Shown here: piece by piece, positions 31,113 to 40,000 of the stretch | Layout of the letters: each line of letters starts with the position of its first letter | How positions within the stretch are numbered: the stretch's first letter is position 1 | IMG/VR virus record: IMGVR_UViG_3300044710_000064 | Coordinates: 1 to 64,000 of that record | Source of the DNA: a virus | Direction: 5' to 3' (one strand) | Length of the DNA: 64,000 bases | Notes under the pieces: model-generated | What the model was told of the DNA's origin: nothing | Database searches by the model: none | The model's input: the letters and a program-made list of their open reading frames with translations, nothing else | Program-made: the position numbers and the translations under genes

Positions 31113-34100
31113 TCAAATGACGGGGATGTACTGAGAATTGTCGGGAGAGTTGGAATTGAAATTCATCTGACCAAGCGGGACTCCGGCTCCTGCGGTGTTG
31201 CCCGTTCCGGGAATGGTCCCGCTTCCAGTTATGGAACTCGTCCCCGGAACCGTCAGACTCGGAACCGGCGTGACGATCGCAGTCTGGAGAATGGCCGAAT
31301 ATGTCCCACTTCCATCCCCACTCACCTGGTTGAATTGCAGCCTGTCGTTTCGGTTGAAGGTTATGGGATTCGACGCGAATGCGGCAGTTCCTATTTGACC
31401 TGTCGAGCCGGCCGGAATCTTGACGGGCGCCGGGAAGATAGAAGCCGTGACGTTCGTCTGCCGGTTCGTCCAGATAATGTCGATATATTCGTCAATGGCG
31501 GGAGTATCGAGTATCTCAAAGACCAGATCGATAGCGACGGAATTGTTCCGCACATTGACAGGAAGGAATCTGGCGCTTCCAGTCGAATCCCACACGCCCC
31601 AAGTGTAGGGGCGGTCGAGTTGCAAACCTCCCGTTCCGTAGATGTAGATCATTCGGAACGGAGCGTCGAGCTCGCCGGGCTCGACATTATTCACGTCCAC
31701 CGTGAAACCACCGAGCATCATTTGCTGCCGCTGATAATTAGCGACGGGAAAGACGATCTTAGAAAGAGTTCCTAGGACGCTGTTCTTAATCGGGGTCGAA
31801 TCGACCGAACTTCTCCATGCTCGTTCTTCCACTACCCAGATCGAATCGGCTCCCAGTTGAATGGGCTGGTCGAGCGTCCAACTGATGTTGTTATTTGCAA
31901 CGATCTGGGCGGTTTGTCCCCTGTTCGTGCCGGCAATGACACGGATGATTTCGCCCACTTCAAAGTTCGTGATCAGGCCCGTGTGAGGTTTTGTTGGATT
32001 GGTCGCGTTCGAAAGACCTGCGTCCGTGATGAGGTTGGGATTACCGGAGTTATCGTAGCCCTGGAAACAGACCACGAAAGTATCCCCGGCCGTTGGGACT
32101 TGAGCGTTGGTGTAGAACTTCGGAACCCCTCCGCCTTGCAGCATGGAAGCATCCCGATCAAGCGTGAATGTTCCGGTGGAAGGATCAAATCCAGTGATAG
32201 TGAAATTCTGAAACGGCGTCGAGCCATTCAGCCTTCCGATGATCATGAGCGGTCGGCCTTCCCAGTTGTCCTGCCCCGCCACGTCAACGCATTCCGATGA
32301 AACGATCTGGTTTCCGCTTACCGTGTCTATCGCAGCTCCGAGCACTCCTCCGTGAATCAGGATCTTGCCTTTGATCCGAACCTTTTGAACGTTGGAATTC
32401 GGGAGTGCCCATGTGGTTCGCGCAGGTTTGTAGGTTCTTACGAAAATGGCCTGGTAGCTGATATTCACCGGAGCGTACGAGTTGCCGTTCGGAGACAGGG
32501 TGCCTGTCTGGGCTTCGGTGATTTGATCGTCCAATCCTCCATTGACGACTCCAATGAACATCACGTAGCTAGTGATTCCGGTCACCTGTGGCCAGTCGAT
32601 ATTGCCGATGGTGAACGAATAGACTCCCTGGATGATGATGAGATCCGATGGTGGGGTTACTTGCCCAGTCGTGTCATTCTTTCCGCAGACCGCAACGCTG
32701 TAGGTTGGACCCGGCCCAAGCCCCGGCGTCCCTCCGCCGCTCTTTACGAACCCTTTCTTGATTTCGGGGGGAACACAATTCGGAATGTACTGATTGATCG
32801 GTTGGTTTCCTGTGATGACGACGTTTACTTGGATCGTTCCGTCTCCCAAGACCTGATAGGATTGCGCGGTGTCGAAGGTGTACTCCGATGGATAAACTGC
32901 GTCAGTCGAAAGAGCTTGAACGTAGTACGGTGACCATTGTCCGAGAGGTTCGGGGTAATAAAGAATCGGAAGCGGTTGCGGTAAGACATCTTGCGGTTTC
33001 GGCCCCGCAACGAGATCGTACATCGACGGCGTAACCGTCTTCGCCTGGATGGTGATCGACCAGTCTTTATGGAGTGTCCATTTCTGAATTCGAAAATGAC
33101 TCGTGGTCGAATCCCAGACAAGCCCGGCTCCGCTAACGTCTCCGGTTGGAGTCGTGAGACGGAAAGCATTCCACGCATCGACGTCGTAACCTCCCGGAAC
33201 ATCCGGGTGGGTCATCGACACAACTTGGCCGGCCTCGGTCTCTAATGCCAGAATGGTTGTCTTCCAGGTAGCTTTGCGCGCGGCCGAGAACTCGCGGAAC
33301 TGATTCGTGGTGTCGAAGGCCTGTCTGATCCCCCCAACTTCTTCTCGGGTTCTGGTTGCCGCAAGTCTCAGGCCCTGTGAAAGCGTGCAGCATCCCACGA
33401 TATGTTGACTAGCCGTGAGAGGAGAACCGCCGCGGTTGAAGTAGTTTGCGTGATCCTTGTCGTAATATTCCGCCGTGTTGGCTTGGTATTGATAGGCTTG
33501 ATCCGCGTAATTGATGATGAGCCGTTCAAAGTTCGCTTCGATGGGGCTCAGGGTCAAAGACCGAAAGAGAATATTTCCGAGCGTGAAGGCTGAAACAGCA
33601 CTGGCATTTTCACGAATCCCGAATTTGATGGTCCCGAACTCGAAGATGAAGAACCCGAGCGCACACGCGAGGATTTCCGTGAGTTGATCCCGCAAGGGTT
33701 TCTGTTGGGACAGGATTCCCTGAAACTGAAACTGAGTTTCGAAAGTCGTTATGTCTCCGACCAAAGGATGTACGGGCTTGTCTGCTATCTCTCCAGTAGC
33801 CGTTCCGTCTCCCGCGTAGAGTGATGGAAGATTCAGGAAAGCAACGGCAGCGGTCAGATTACGCTGCATGCTCAATGCCCGGATGTAGGTATTCGCCGCT
33901 ACCCAGAAAGGATTTGTGAGGCCGGCGTAATTGGTTCCCGTGGGATTCGCGGCGTTGTAAACGAGCCCCTGCAATCCCTGGGCGATAGGAACGGTCATGG
34001 AGTGCTGCTCCGGAATGGTCGGGTTTATTCCGCTGGGCTTTGCATACCGAAGTTCAACGAAAGCTGTACCCGCCGCCGTCTGCGGTCCCCATACCGAATA

Positions 34101-35777
34101 AGTTGGATTCGAACCCGGAGCGGTTTGCCCGAGACTGAAACTTGGCGAAGTCGGGTTGGCGAAGTCGTCCACGTAGGACAATGGTTGCGGATCGGCGCCC
34201 GGCACTTCGCGAAGTCCCAGATCGACGCTCGTCTTCACGTTCAATTGCGAATCTACGGAGAAGCCTTGCGGAGGAAAGCCGTCTCCTAAGGGAGCAACGA
34301 TGTATTTGTATCCGTCCGCATTGGTGTAAACCGACCAGCCTTCGTAAAGGCCAAGGGGGCCCGCTCCGACAATTCCGATCATGTCGAAGAAGTCGCCTTC
34401 GTCTCGAACATCTGCTACGACGGCGTTGACAAAAAATGCTTTCCCTGGATTTTGCCCTTGATCACCACCGCTCGCTGGGCCCGCCGATCCGTCATTGCAC
34501 CAAATATCCGCTAGCGCATTGCCCCACATGCTGTCGGAAACCAGAGAAGTCGCTGTAACGAGATTGCGATTGAACCCCGCAAATCCCGTTGCGTTGTTCA
34601 GGATGTTGACGCCCTGCGGTTGCGCGGGATGTCCCCCAAAGAAACCGAGTTTCTCAGGAACTCTCTGGCTCGTCAAAAGCGGCGACATGCCGTGAGCCTG
34701 ACACCCATTGGCACTATCGAAATAGTAATCGCACGAGTTTCTATCAGCCGCGAACGTCACGCCCGCCGAACTCGTGCCGGTCTGAATTGAGCCCTGGGTC
34801 GAGAAGGGACACCACACCCCATCATCGAAAGTCTTCCAGCATTGCCGGGAGATCGTCCGATTCGGGTACAGCATGTTGACCTGGTAGAGGCCGTCTGTAC
34901 ACTGAACCGTGAATTGCGCCGAGCCGTCATGGACGAAATTGATGATTGAGCCCTTCCAGAGCTGAAGGATGGTTTGACTCTGGACGTGGTAAAGGCAAAG
35001 GTCAATCGAGGCGTACTTCAGATCCGTGTCATTCGCTAATTGGCCCATGACCCGGTCCGCGTTTCCAAAAGTGAACTGGACGTTATCCGCCGGTGTTCCT
35101 CGCATGGGATCGGCGATGCTCTGCGTCATGATGACGTCGGAGCCCGGTTCTCCCAGTCCGATGATTCGCGGAAGATAGAGCTGAGTCCCGACCGTGCAAC
35201 GTCGGTCCGACAAATAGATGTCTGGCACAGCAGTTTCTCTGACGCGGATATGAATCAGCGGGATGATTTGCTGGACTTGGGAAAGGAGCGCCGCCTGCAA
35301 GGTGGAATTGGGAAAACGGAGGCAGGTAGCAGCGACGGGATAGACCGGAGCCGAGAGAGGGTTTGGACACTCAATGAAATTGAAGCCGGATTGACAGGCA
35401 TTCGCGAGTTCGGAAACTGAGAGCGGCTGAGTTTCGAAGATGACCGTGTAAGGCGAGGTTGCGTGATCGGATTGCGGCGCGTTGTAGGTGAAGGTCTGGA
35501 AGGAGCCCTCGACGGCTTCGAAGAACTCGAACAGGTTCGAGCGGTCCGTGCGGCTGATGACCTGTTTTCGAAAGGGAAATTTCCTGGGGCCAATCCCTAC
35601 TTGGAAACGCTGATAGGAGAGCGTTGCCGCTTCACCGAATCTGTGTTCAATGATCGGCCACGGTCTATCCATTCCATAGCCGAAGTCTGAGACCATGCGC
35701 GAAGACACGGATAGCGGCCACGTCAAACCACTGGCGACGGGAACCGGGACCGCGATTCTGCCGATGGTATCCGGCAT
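31113..35777 (-). CDS. Tail tip / central fibre protein, 1554 residues
   Basis: The N-terminal 100 residues resemble DUF2460-type tail proteins (LSYQRFQVGIGPRKFPFRKQ, NLFEFFEAVEGSFQTFTYNA). A DUF2163/BR0599-like part follows (LWKGSIINFVHDGSAQFTVQ, ISRQCWKTFDDGVWCPF with paired cysteines). Later parts hold FnIII-like beta modules and a Ser/Thr/Gly C terminus. This fusion appears to combine several baseplate-hub functions with the host-contact protein, like lambda J. ATG 35777 lies within the first moron promoter. Confidence 0.7.
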   Translation of the reverse strand: MPDTIGRIAVPVPVASGLTWPLSVSSRMVSDFGYGMDRPWPIIEHRFGEAATLSYQRFQVGIGPRKFPFRKQVISRTDRSNLFEFFEAVEGSFQTFTYNAPQSDHATSPYTVIFETQPLSVSELANACQSGFNFIECPNPLSAPVYPVAATCLRFPNSTLQAALLSQVQQIIPLIHIRVRETAVPDIYLSDRRCTVGTQLYLPRIIGLGEPGSDVIMTQSIADPMRGTPADNVQFTFGNADRVMGQLANDTDLKYASIDLCLYHVQSQTILQLWKGSIINFVHDGSAQFTVQCTDGLYQVNMLYPNRTISRQCWKTFDDGVWCPFSTQGSIQTGTSSAGVTFAADRNSCDYYFDSANGCQAHGMSPLLTSQRVPEKLGFFGGHPAQPQGVNILNNATGFAGFNRNLVTATSLVSDSMWGNALADIWCNDGSAGPASGGDQGQNPGKAFFVNAVVADVRDEGDFFDMIGIVGAGPLGLYEGWSVYTNADGYKYIVAPLGDGFPPQGFSVDSQLNVKTSVDLGLREVPGADPQPLSYVDDFANPTSPSFSLGQTAPGSNPTYSVWGPQTAAGTAFVELRYAKPSGINPTIPEQHSMTVPIAQGLQGLVYNAANPTGTNYAGLTNPFWVAANTYIRALSMQRNLTAAVAFLNLPSLYAGDGTATGEIADKPVHPLVGDITTFETQFQFQGILSQQKPLRDQLTEILACALGFFIFEFGTIKFGIRENASAVSAFTLGNILFRSLTLSPIEANFERLIINYADQAYQYQANTAEYYDKDHANYFNRGGSPLTASQHIVGCCTLSQGLRLAATRTREEVGGIRQAFDTTNQFREFSAARKATWKTTILALETEAGQVVSMTHPDVPGGYDVDAWNAFRLTTPTGDVSGAGLVWDSTTSHFRIQKWTLHKDWSITIQAKTVTPSMYDLVAGPKPQDVLPQPLPILYYPEPLGQWSPYYVQALSTDAVYPSEYTFDTAQSYQVLGDGTIQVNVVITGNQPINQYIPNCVPPEIKKGFVKSGGGTPGLGPGPTYSVAVCGKNDTTGQVTPPSDLIIIQGVYSFTIGNIDWPQVTGITSYVMFIGVVNGGLDDQITEAQTGTLSPNGNSYAPVNISYQAIFVRTYKPARTTWALPNSNVQKVRIKGKILIHGGVLGAAIDTVSGNQIVSSECVDVAGQDNWEGRPLMIIGRLNGSTPFQNFTITGFDPSTGTFTLDRDASMLQGGGVPKFYTNAQVPTAGDTFVVCFQGYDNSGNPNLITDAGLSNATNPTKPHTGLITNFEVGEIIRVIAGTNRGQTAQIVANNNISWTLDQPIQLGADSIWVVEERAWRSSVDSTPIKNSVLGTLSKIVFPVANYQRQQMMLGGFTVDVNNVEPGELDAPFRMIYIYGTGGLQLDRPYTWGVWDSTGSARFLPVNVRNNSVAIDLVFEILDTPAIDEYIDIIWTNRQTNVTASIFPAPVKIPAGSTGQIGTAAFASNPITFNRNDRLQFNQVSGDGSGTYSAILQTAIVTPVPSLTVPGTSSITGSGTIPGTGNTAGAGVPLGQMNFNSNSPDNSQYIPVI

Positions 35778-35793
35778 GGACTATGCTTGAGGA
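35773..35793 (+). promoter_or_regulatory. Moron promoter 1
   Basis: GGCAT (73-77), 4 nt, TATGCT (82-87), 6 nt, then ATG at 35794. TATGCT is a good -10 hexamer. A start about 7 nt downstream gives a leaderless or near-leaderless message. No convincing -35. The same layout occurs at 36080 and 36405. Confidence 0.65.
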
Positions 35794-36012
35794 ATGGAAC
35801 TGCTGTACATCATAGTAATTCTTCTTTGTGCCGTCCCTTGTATTTGGGGAATCAACTTGATTGTTAATCACCGTTATGCTCGGGGAAGCATTCTGGTGCT
35901 GCTCTCGTGCGGCGTTGTTGCGAGCGTCTACAGTTCCCTTCTGTTTGGGGACCCTTTGTTCTGGCGTGCTCTGTGGTTTGCCTTTAGTGGTAGGGGTAAT
36001 CCATATCGCTGA
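35794..36012 (+). CDS. Moron 1: small membrane protein
   Basis: 72 residues with two transmembrane helices (YIIVILLCAVPCIWGINLIV; LVLLSCGVVASVYSSLLFG). It is encoded on the strand opposite the tail genes, right beside the tail-tip start, behind its own TATGCT promoter. It might alter the host envelope, for example in superinfection exclusion. Function unknown. Confidence 0.6.
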   Translation: MELLYIIVILLCAVPCIWGINLIVNHRYARGSILVLLSCGVVASVYSSLLFGDPLFWRALWFAFSGRGNPYR

Positions 36013-36041
36013 CTTTACGGTGGAAGTAGCAGCCCCACCTT

Positions 36042-36079
36042 AAACCTCAATCAACTCCAGACCAGTAGTGCTTCTTCCA
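36042..36079. repeat. 38-bp direct repeat, copy 1
   Basis: Matches 36597-36634 at 35 of 38 positions. On the minus strand it encodes GRSTTGLELIEV and a stop, a near copy of the C-terminal region of the tail protein at 36571 (GRSTTGLELVEV). It is a duplicated fragment left outside any gene. Confidence 0.85.
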
Positions 36080-36100
36080 GGCATCAGCTATGCTGGCGTT
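36080..36100 (+). promoter_or_regulatory. Moron promoter 2
   Basis: GGCAT (80-84), CAGC, TATGCT (89-94), GGCGTT, then ATG 36101: identical element order and spacing to promoters 1 and 3. Confidence 0.65.
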
Positions 36101-36277
36101 ATGAGCAATGGATGGGTCATAGCCGTGATTTGTTTTTGCACTGTAGGCGCATTCACCGGACTAGCCACCGCTTCGGGTGCGACTACGCAAGAATTAAAAA
36201 CCGTCGGGGCTGCTGTCGAATGGCTTTCGGTCGGATTTCTCTTGGCATTCGGTCTGTGGGGAATACTTGATAGATAG
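36101..36277 (+). CDS. Moron 2: small membrane protein
   Basis: 58 residues with two transmembrane helices (WVIAVICFCTVGAFTGLATA; EWLSVGFLLAFGLWGIL) joined by TTQELKTVGAAV. It has its own promoter and no ribosome binding site, so it is probably leaderless. Function unknown. Confidence 0.6.
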   Translation: MSNGWVIAVICFCTVGAFTGLATASGATTQELKTVGAAVEWLSVGFLLAFGLWGILDR

Positions 36278-36282
36278 TTGGG

Positions 36283-36399
36283 CTAAGGAAGCTCGCGCCA
36301 GTGCTTGACGCCTTCAATCAGAAGAACGACGACGAGCTCTAGCGCAAGGATGAGAACCGTTCCGCCGATCACGCGCGCTACCGTCAGAACTGTTTTCAT
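36283..36399 (-). CDS. 38-residue membrane peptide of the tail operon
   Basis: ATG 36399, TAG at 36283-36285. It encodes one basic-start transmembrane helix (TVLTVARVIGGTVLILALEL, then VVVLLIEG) and ends HWRELP. It lies between tail genes on the late strand and back-to-back with moron 3. Role unknown. Confidence 0.5.
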   Translation of the reverse strand: MKTVLTVARVIGGTVLILALELVVVLLIEGVKHWRELP

Positions 36400-36404
36400 G
36401 ATCA

Positions 36405-36425
36405 GGCATCGGTTATGCTTGAGGA
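36405..36425 (+). promoter_or_regulatory. Moron promoter 3
   Basis: GGCAT (405-409), CGGT, TATGCT (414-419), TGAGGA, then ATG 36426. The TATGCTTGAGGAATGG stretch is identical to promoter 1. Confidence 0.65.
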
Positions 36426-36623
36426 ATGGCGGAGAAACAGGAGGCGTTGAGCGTTGCGTCTCTTACTCAGGCCCTGAAAAAACTGGAAAGACTCGCGCTT
36501 AAATCAGGACGACCCTTATTTATCGATTCCAATCAGGCACTAAGTGATTTACAGGAACGCGCCCAAAGGTTCATGGTGGCAAGAGCAACCCGTCCGAAAC
36601 CTCAACTAACTCCAGACCCGTAG
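36426..36623 (+). CDS. Moron 3: small helical protein
   Basis: 65 residues (VASLTQALKKLERLALKSGR, then QALSDLQERAQRFM), mostly helical and basic. Its last codons lie in the 38-bp repeat and overlap the end of the convergent tail gene at 36571 by 53 bp. TGAGGA in front of the ATG could also serve as a ribosome binding site. Function unknown. Confidence 0.5.
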   Translation: MAEKQEALSVASLTQALKKLERLALKSGRPLFIDSNQALSDLQERAQRFMVARATRPKPQLTPDP

Positions 36624-37020
36624 TGCTTCTTCCAATATCCACTCGCTCTGTCCAACTTCCTCGAAAGAAAACACACACACGTCCCTGCACCGAATCTCCC
36701 GTGGGATCGTAGTTCGATCCGACTTGCGCTGTTGGTAAAGCGTCCATCGGATTGTAGAAATAAAACGGAATCAATCCACCCATCTGCTGCTCGAAGAAGT
36801 TCCGCAAGGTGATGAGTGCCGCTGCGTTGAGCCGCTTCGATTGCTTCCAGGTTCGCGTGGATTGCGCAGGATTCACGGTATCGGTGATAAGCGAGCGCTC
36901 GGTTGTTCCGTCGTGATATTGCTGAGCGAGCATTGGGTAGACCCGAGTTTCAACGAAGGCGGTGCAGAGGGACTGGGGCAAGACTCCGGAGGGAACTGCG
37001 AGGGCAAGGTTGCCAGGCAC
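36571..37020 (-). CDS. DUF2460-like tail protein
   Basis: 149 residues. ERSLITDTVNPAQSTRTWKQ, LNAAALITLRNFFEQQMGGL and IPFYFYNPMDA parallel the DUF2460-like N terminus of the 1554-residue tail-tip protein, so both belong to the distal tail. It lies directly after the tape measure gene, the usual place of a distal tail or baseplate hub protein. The 3' end contains copy 2 of the 38-bp repeat. Confidence 0.65.
   Translation of the reverse strand: MPGNLALAVPSGVLPQSLCTAFVETRVYPMLAQQYHDGTTERSLITDTVNPAQSTRTWKQSKRLNAAALITLRNFFEQQMGGLIPFYFYNPMDALPTAQVGSNYDPTGDSVQGRVCVFFRGSWTERVDIGRSTTGLELVEVSDGLLLPP
36597..36634. repeat. 38-bp direct repeat, copy 2
   Basis: The in-gene copy, within the 3' ends of both the tail gene (minus) and moron 3 (plus). 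Together with 36042-36079 it brackets a 517-bp segment carrying moron 2, the 38-residue membrane peptide and most of moron 3. Confidence 0.85.
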
Positions 37021-37021
37021 G

Positions 37022-40000
37022 TTAGCTGATAATCAACCCCGACTGCAAAATTGTCGCCTGGTTGGGCTGCCGTCCATCACTATACGCTTGTGCCTGACTC
37101 CACTGAGTCTGCACCATTGAAGGCGTCACGAACATCCCTGTCATGGCGTCCCCAGCATTCTTTCCATCGAAGTGCAAGGATACTTGCATCGTTCCGCCGC
37201 CGGGAGAACCCGGTGAACCTGCTGGTGATCCTCCGCCGGTCGGCGTACTGGCATTAGGATATTGCGTGGTGGCATAGCCTCCAGCCACGGGAAGATTTGA
37301 GGCTTGGGTGAAGGCTTGACCGTACATGTAAGTCGGAGCTTGGTAGAGAGTGCCGCCTTGTTCTTGCAGGACTCCGCCGCTTGGCGTTGTAGCGCTTAGC
37401 GGAATCTTCTGGCCTGTGCCCGCCGCGTAGACTCCGAGCATCTGCCGGACTTCGGGCGACGTGACCGCGATTGCAACGTTATGTCCGAACTGCTGGTTTG
37501 CTATATCGACAATCCGTTGTGCTTCGGCGTGGTCGATGTTGACGTGGTAGGTCCGCATCACCAACCGCTCAGCTTCTTTCCATTGAGGTTCGACGCCGGC
37601 CACGAGTTCACCGAGGCCGATACCGAAACCGGCCGCTGCTCCTATGGCCGCGCCGAGAGGACCGCCGATCTGCTCGCCAATGAGCGCGCCGCCCGCCGTG
37701 CCTTCCAAAATTCCGACGCCGGTCCCCGCATTCCTGCCAAGCAAACCTTGCTGGGCAAGGAACATTCCCGCCGCGCCGCCCGCCGGGCTGCCAGCAATAC
37801 CTTGAATCGCGCCAGTGAATCCAGAGGCTTCAGAGAAGTCACCAGATTGCGCGCCTATTTGCGATGTTGTGTTCCATTCGCCGTCACCCTTGTAGCCGAT
37901 CGAGGATTGAAGGCTCGCGAGAGGATTGAAGCCGCCGAAGGAAGGACCGGTTGTGTTGCCACCGGTAATCGGTCCGTTCGGACCACGCTCAAATCCGCCC
38001 GCATCATATGTTCCGCCTGGAATTGGAATTCCGGAAGTACCAAATAACCCGCCGCCGCGCGTTCCGCCGCCGAAGATCGTCCCAAGCAAGCCCCCGCGAC
38101 CGCCCTGGCCGAATAACGCGGGGAGGATGCCGGAGGCGACCGAGGGCTGGTAGGCCGGGGCCGAGACTTGTGGAATTCCGAACGCCTGACCGGGACCACT
38201 CGCTAACTCCGTGGGTATCGGGCTTGCATTATAGGCGACCGCACTGCCCTGGCTGACTGCGGCTCCGTAATCTGCCGTGGTCTGAGATTCAGCTGTAGTG
38301 AAATATGGCGTGCCGGCCAGCTGGGCAATTCCGGAAGTTGCCCCGAAGAATGAAAGTGGCGCGCTCGTATCTGGTGAAGCCGGAGAAGCTACGGAAGCCC
38401 CGAAGAAAGACAGATCGGCGCTGGTATTCGGCGCGGTTCCCAGGTCAGGAGACGGACCCGAAGGAGCCGAGGTGAAATATGAAGGCGCTGGAGATTCGAA
38501 CGACGGAACCTGGTCGATTGTTGAACCTGTCCGATTGATGAGCCCGGAAGGCAGCCGCGCTACTTCGGGCGAATAGGCCGTCAGGCTCACTGGAGACGCG
38601 CTCGGCTGATAGGAAACCGGCGAGAATCGCGCTGTGATGTCGGACGTTGCAGACGGCGGATTATAGAACCCCGATGTCAGCAGATGGGAAATTGTGCTAA
38701 CCGTCGGGGACAATTCAGTCGGAAGAGGACTGGGGCTGTAAGAAACTGGACTGAAAGTTGAAGCGACAGAGAAAGGACTCGGAGTAATTCCGCGTATTGG
38801 GACATTGCTACGCCCAACCAGTAATTGTTCCGGCGTGAGGCCTTCCTGCTCTGGCGAACCGATCGCCGCATGCATTTTGGTCAGAGTGGTTGCCAGATCG
38901 GGATTGCGCGACTCGAGAGCTGTAATGAAAGATCGGAACGTATTCTCCGTATCTGATCCACGCGAGAGCGGCAACTCCGCTTGACCGGCGACGAGCCTAG
39001 GAATCAGTTCATCCGCCGCAGACGGTTCATCGTAACCCGCATATTTGGTCAGTTGTTGCGTGTTGTAATCAACAAAAGTCTTGGGAAGCAGTTTATTAAG
39101 CGCCCCAATATCCTGATCTTGAAGTAACGCATGGGTTCCTTCGTGCAGCATCACGCGCGCGGCGCCATATGTATAGTCTTCGGGCTCGTAGTCTTGGCGG
39201 AGTTGCTTCGAGTAGAGGTTGATGAAGTCCGGAAGACCTTCTTCTGGCGCGAAGTATTGGCCTTCAGTGCCCGGCGTCGCCCCTTTTGGTGCTCTCGGTC
39301 GCTGAAACACCGGAGTGTTTGTGTATTTCAGGTATCCCAAGAAATCTTGGGCATCAGTTCCGTGTGCCCATTGGGGTAACCCAGTCGGAGTAATCGCGTA
39401 GCCGGATTCTTGCAGGGAAGGCATCGTGTCCGAACTGGCGTGAGGCGCGTGGAATCCCGATGCAAGTAGGCGAGTAACTGTGCTGGTCTCGGAAGGAACT
39501 GCAGCCTGACCGGAGGGCTTCTCGGCCTCTGATGCGATGCGGGACAGATTCCCAATAGGTCCGCCCACGCTCGAAGAGGATCCTCCCGAACTGGAAACGC
39601 TCGGAATCGAGACTCCTGAAGTAGAAATACCCGCCGGGGCGGCGAGGGCCGGAACGCCAAGCCCTGAGCCGATCACCTGGGAAAGGTAATAGGTCATGGC
39701 CGTATTTTGATTTTGGGCCACGACAGATGCTGTCAATCCCATTAGCAGCGGCGATTGATCCTGGGTTGGCTTCTGGGCCCCGTACGCCCGGGCTGCATCC
39801 CGCAGGAGCTGGGTAAGCTCGGCCGGGAGAACCGCTTCACCCTGATGAACCAGAGCCATTTGTGTCTCGGGAACCAGGCCGCCGGTTTGATAAGCAGGTG
39901 TTGACCGGGCTGGCTGCGCAATGTCCTGTACGGGCGCCGCGTGGAATCCCAGAGAAGCTCTTACTTCAGGAGACCTTGCCGCGATCGACACATGGTGGCC

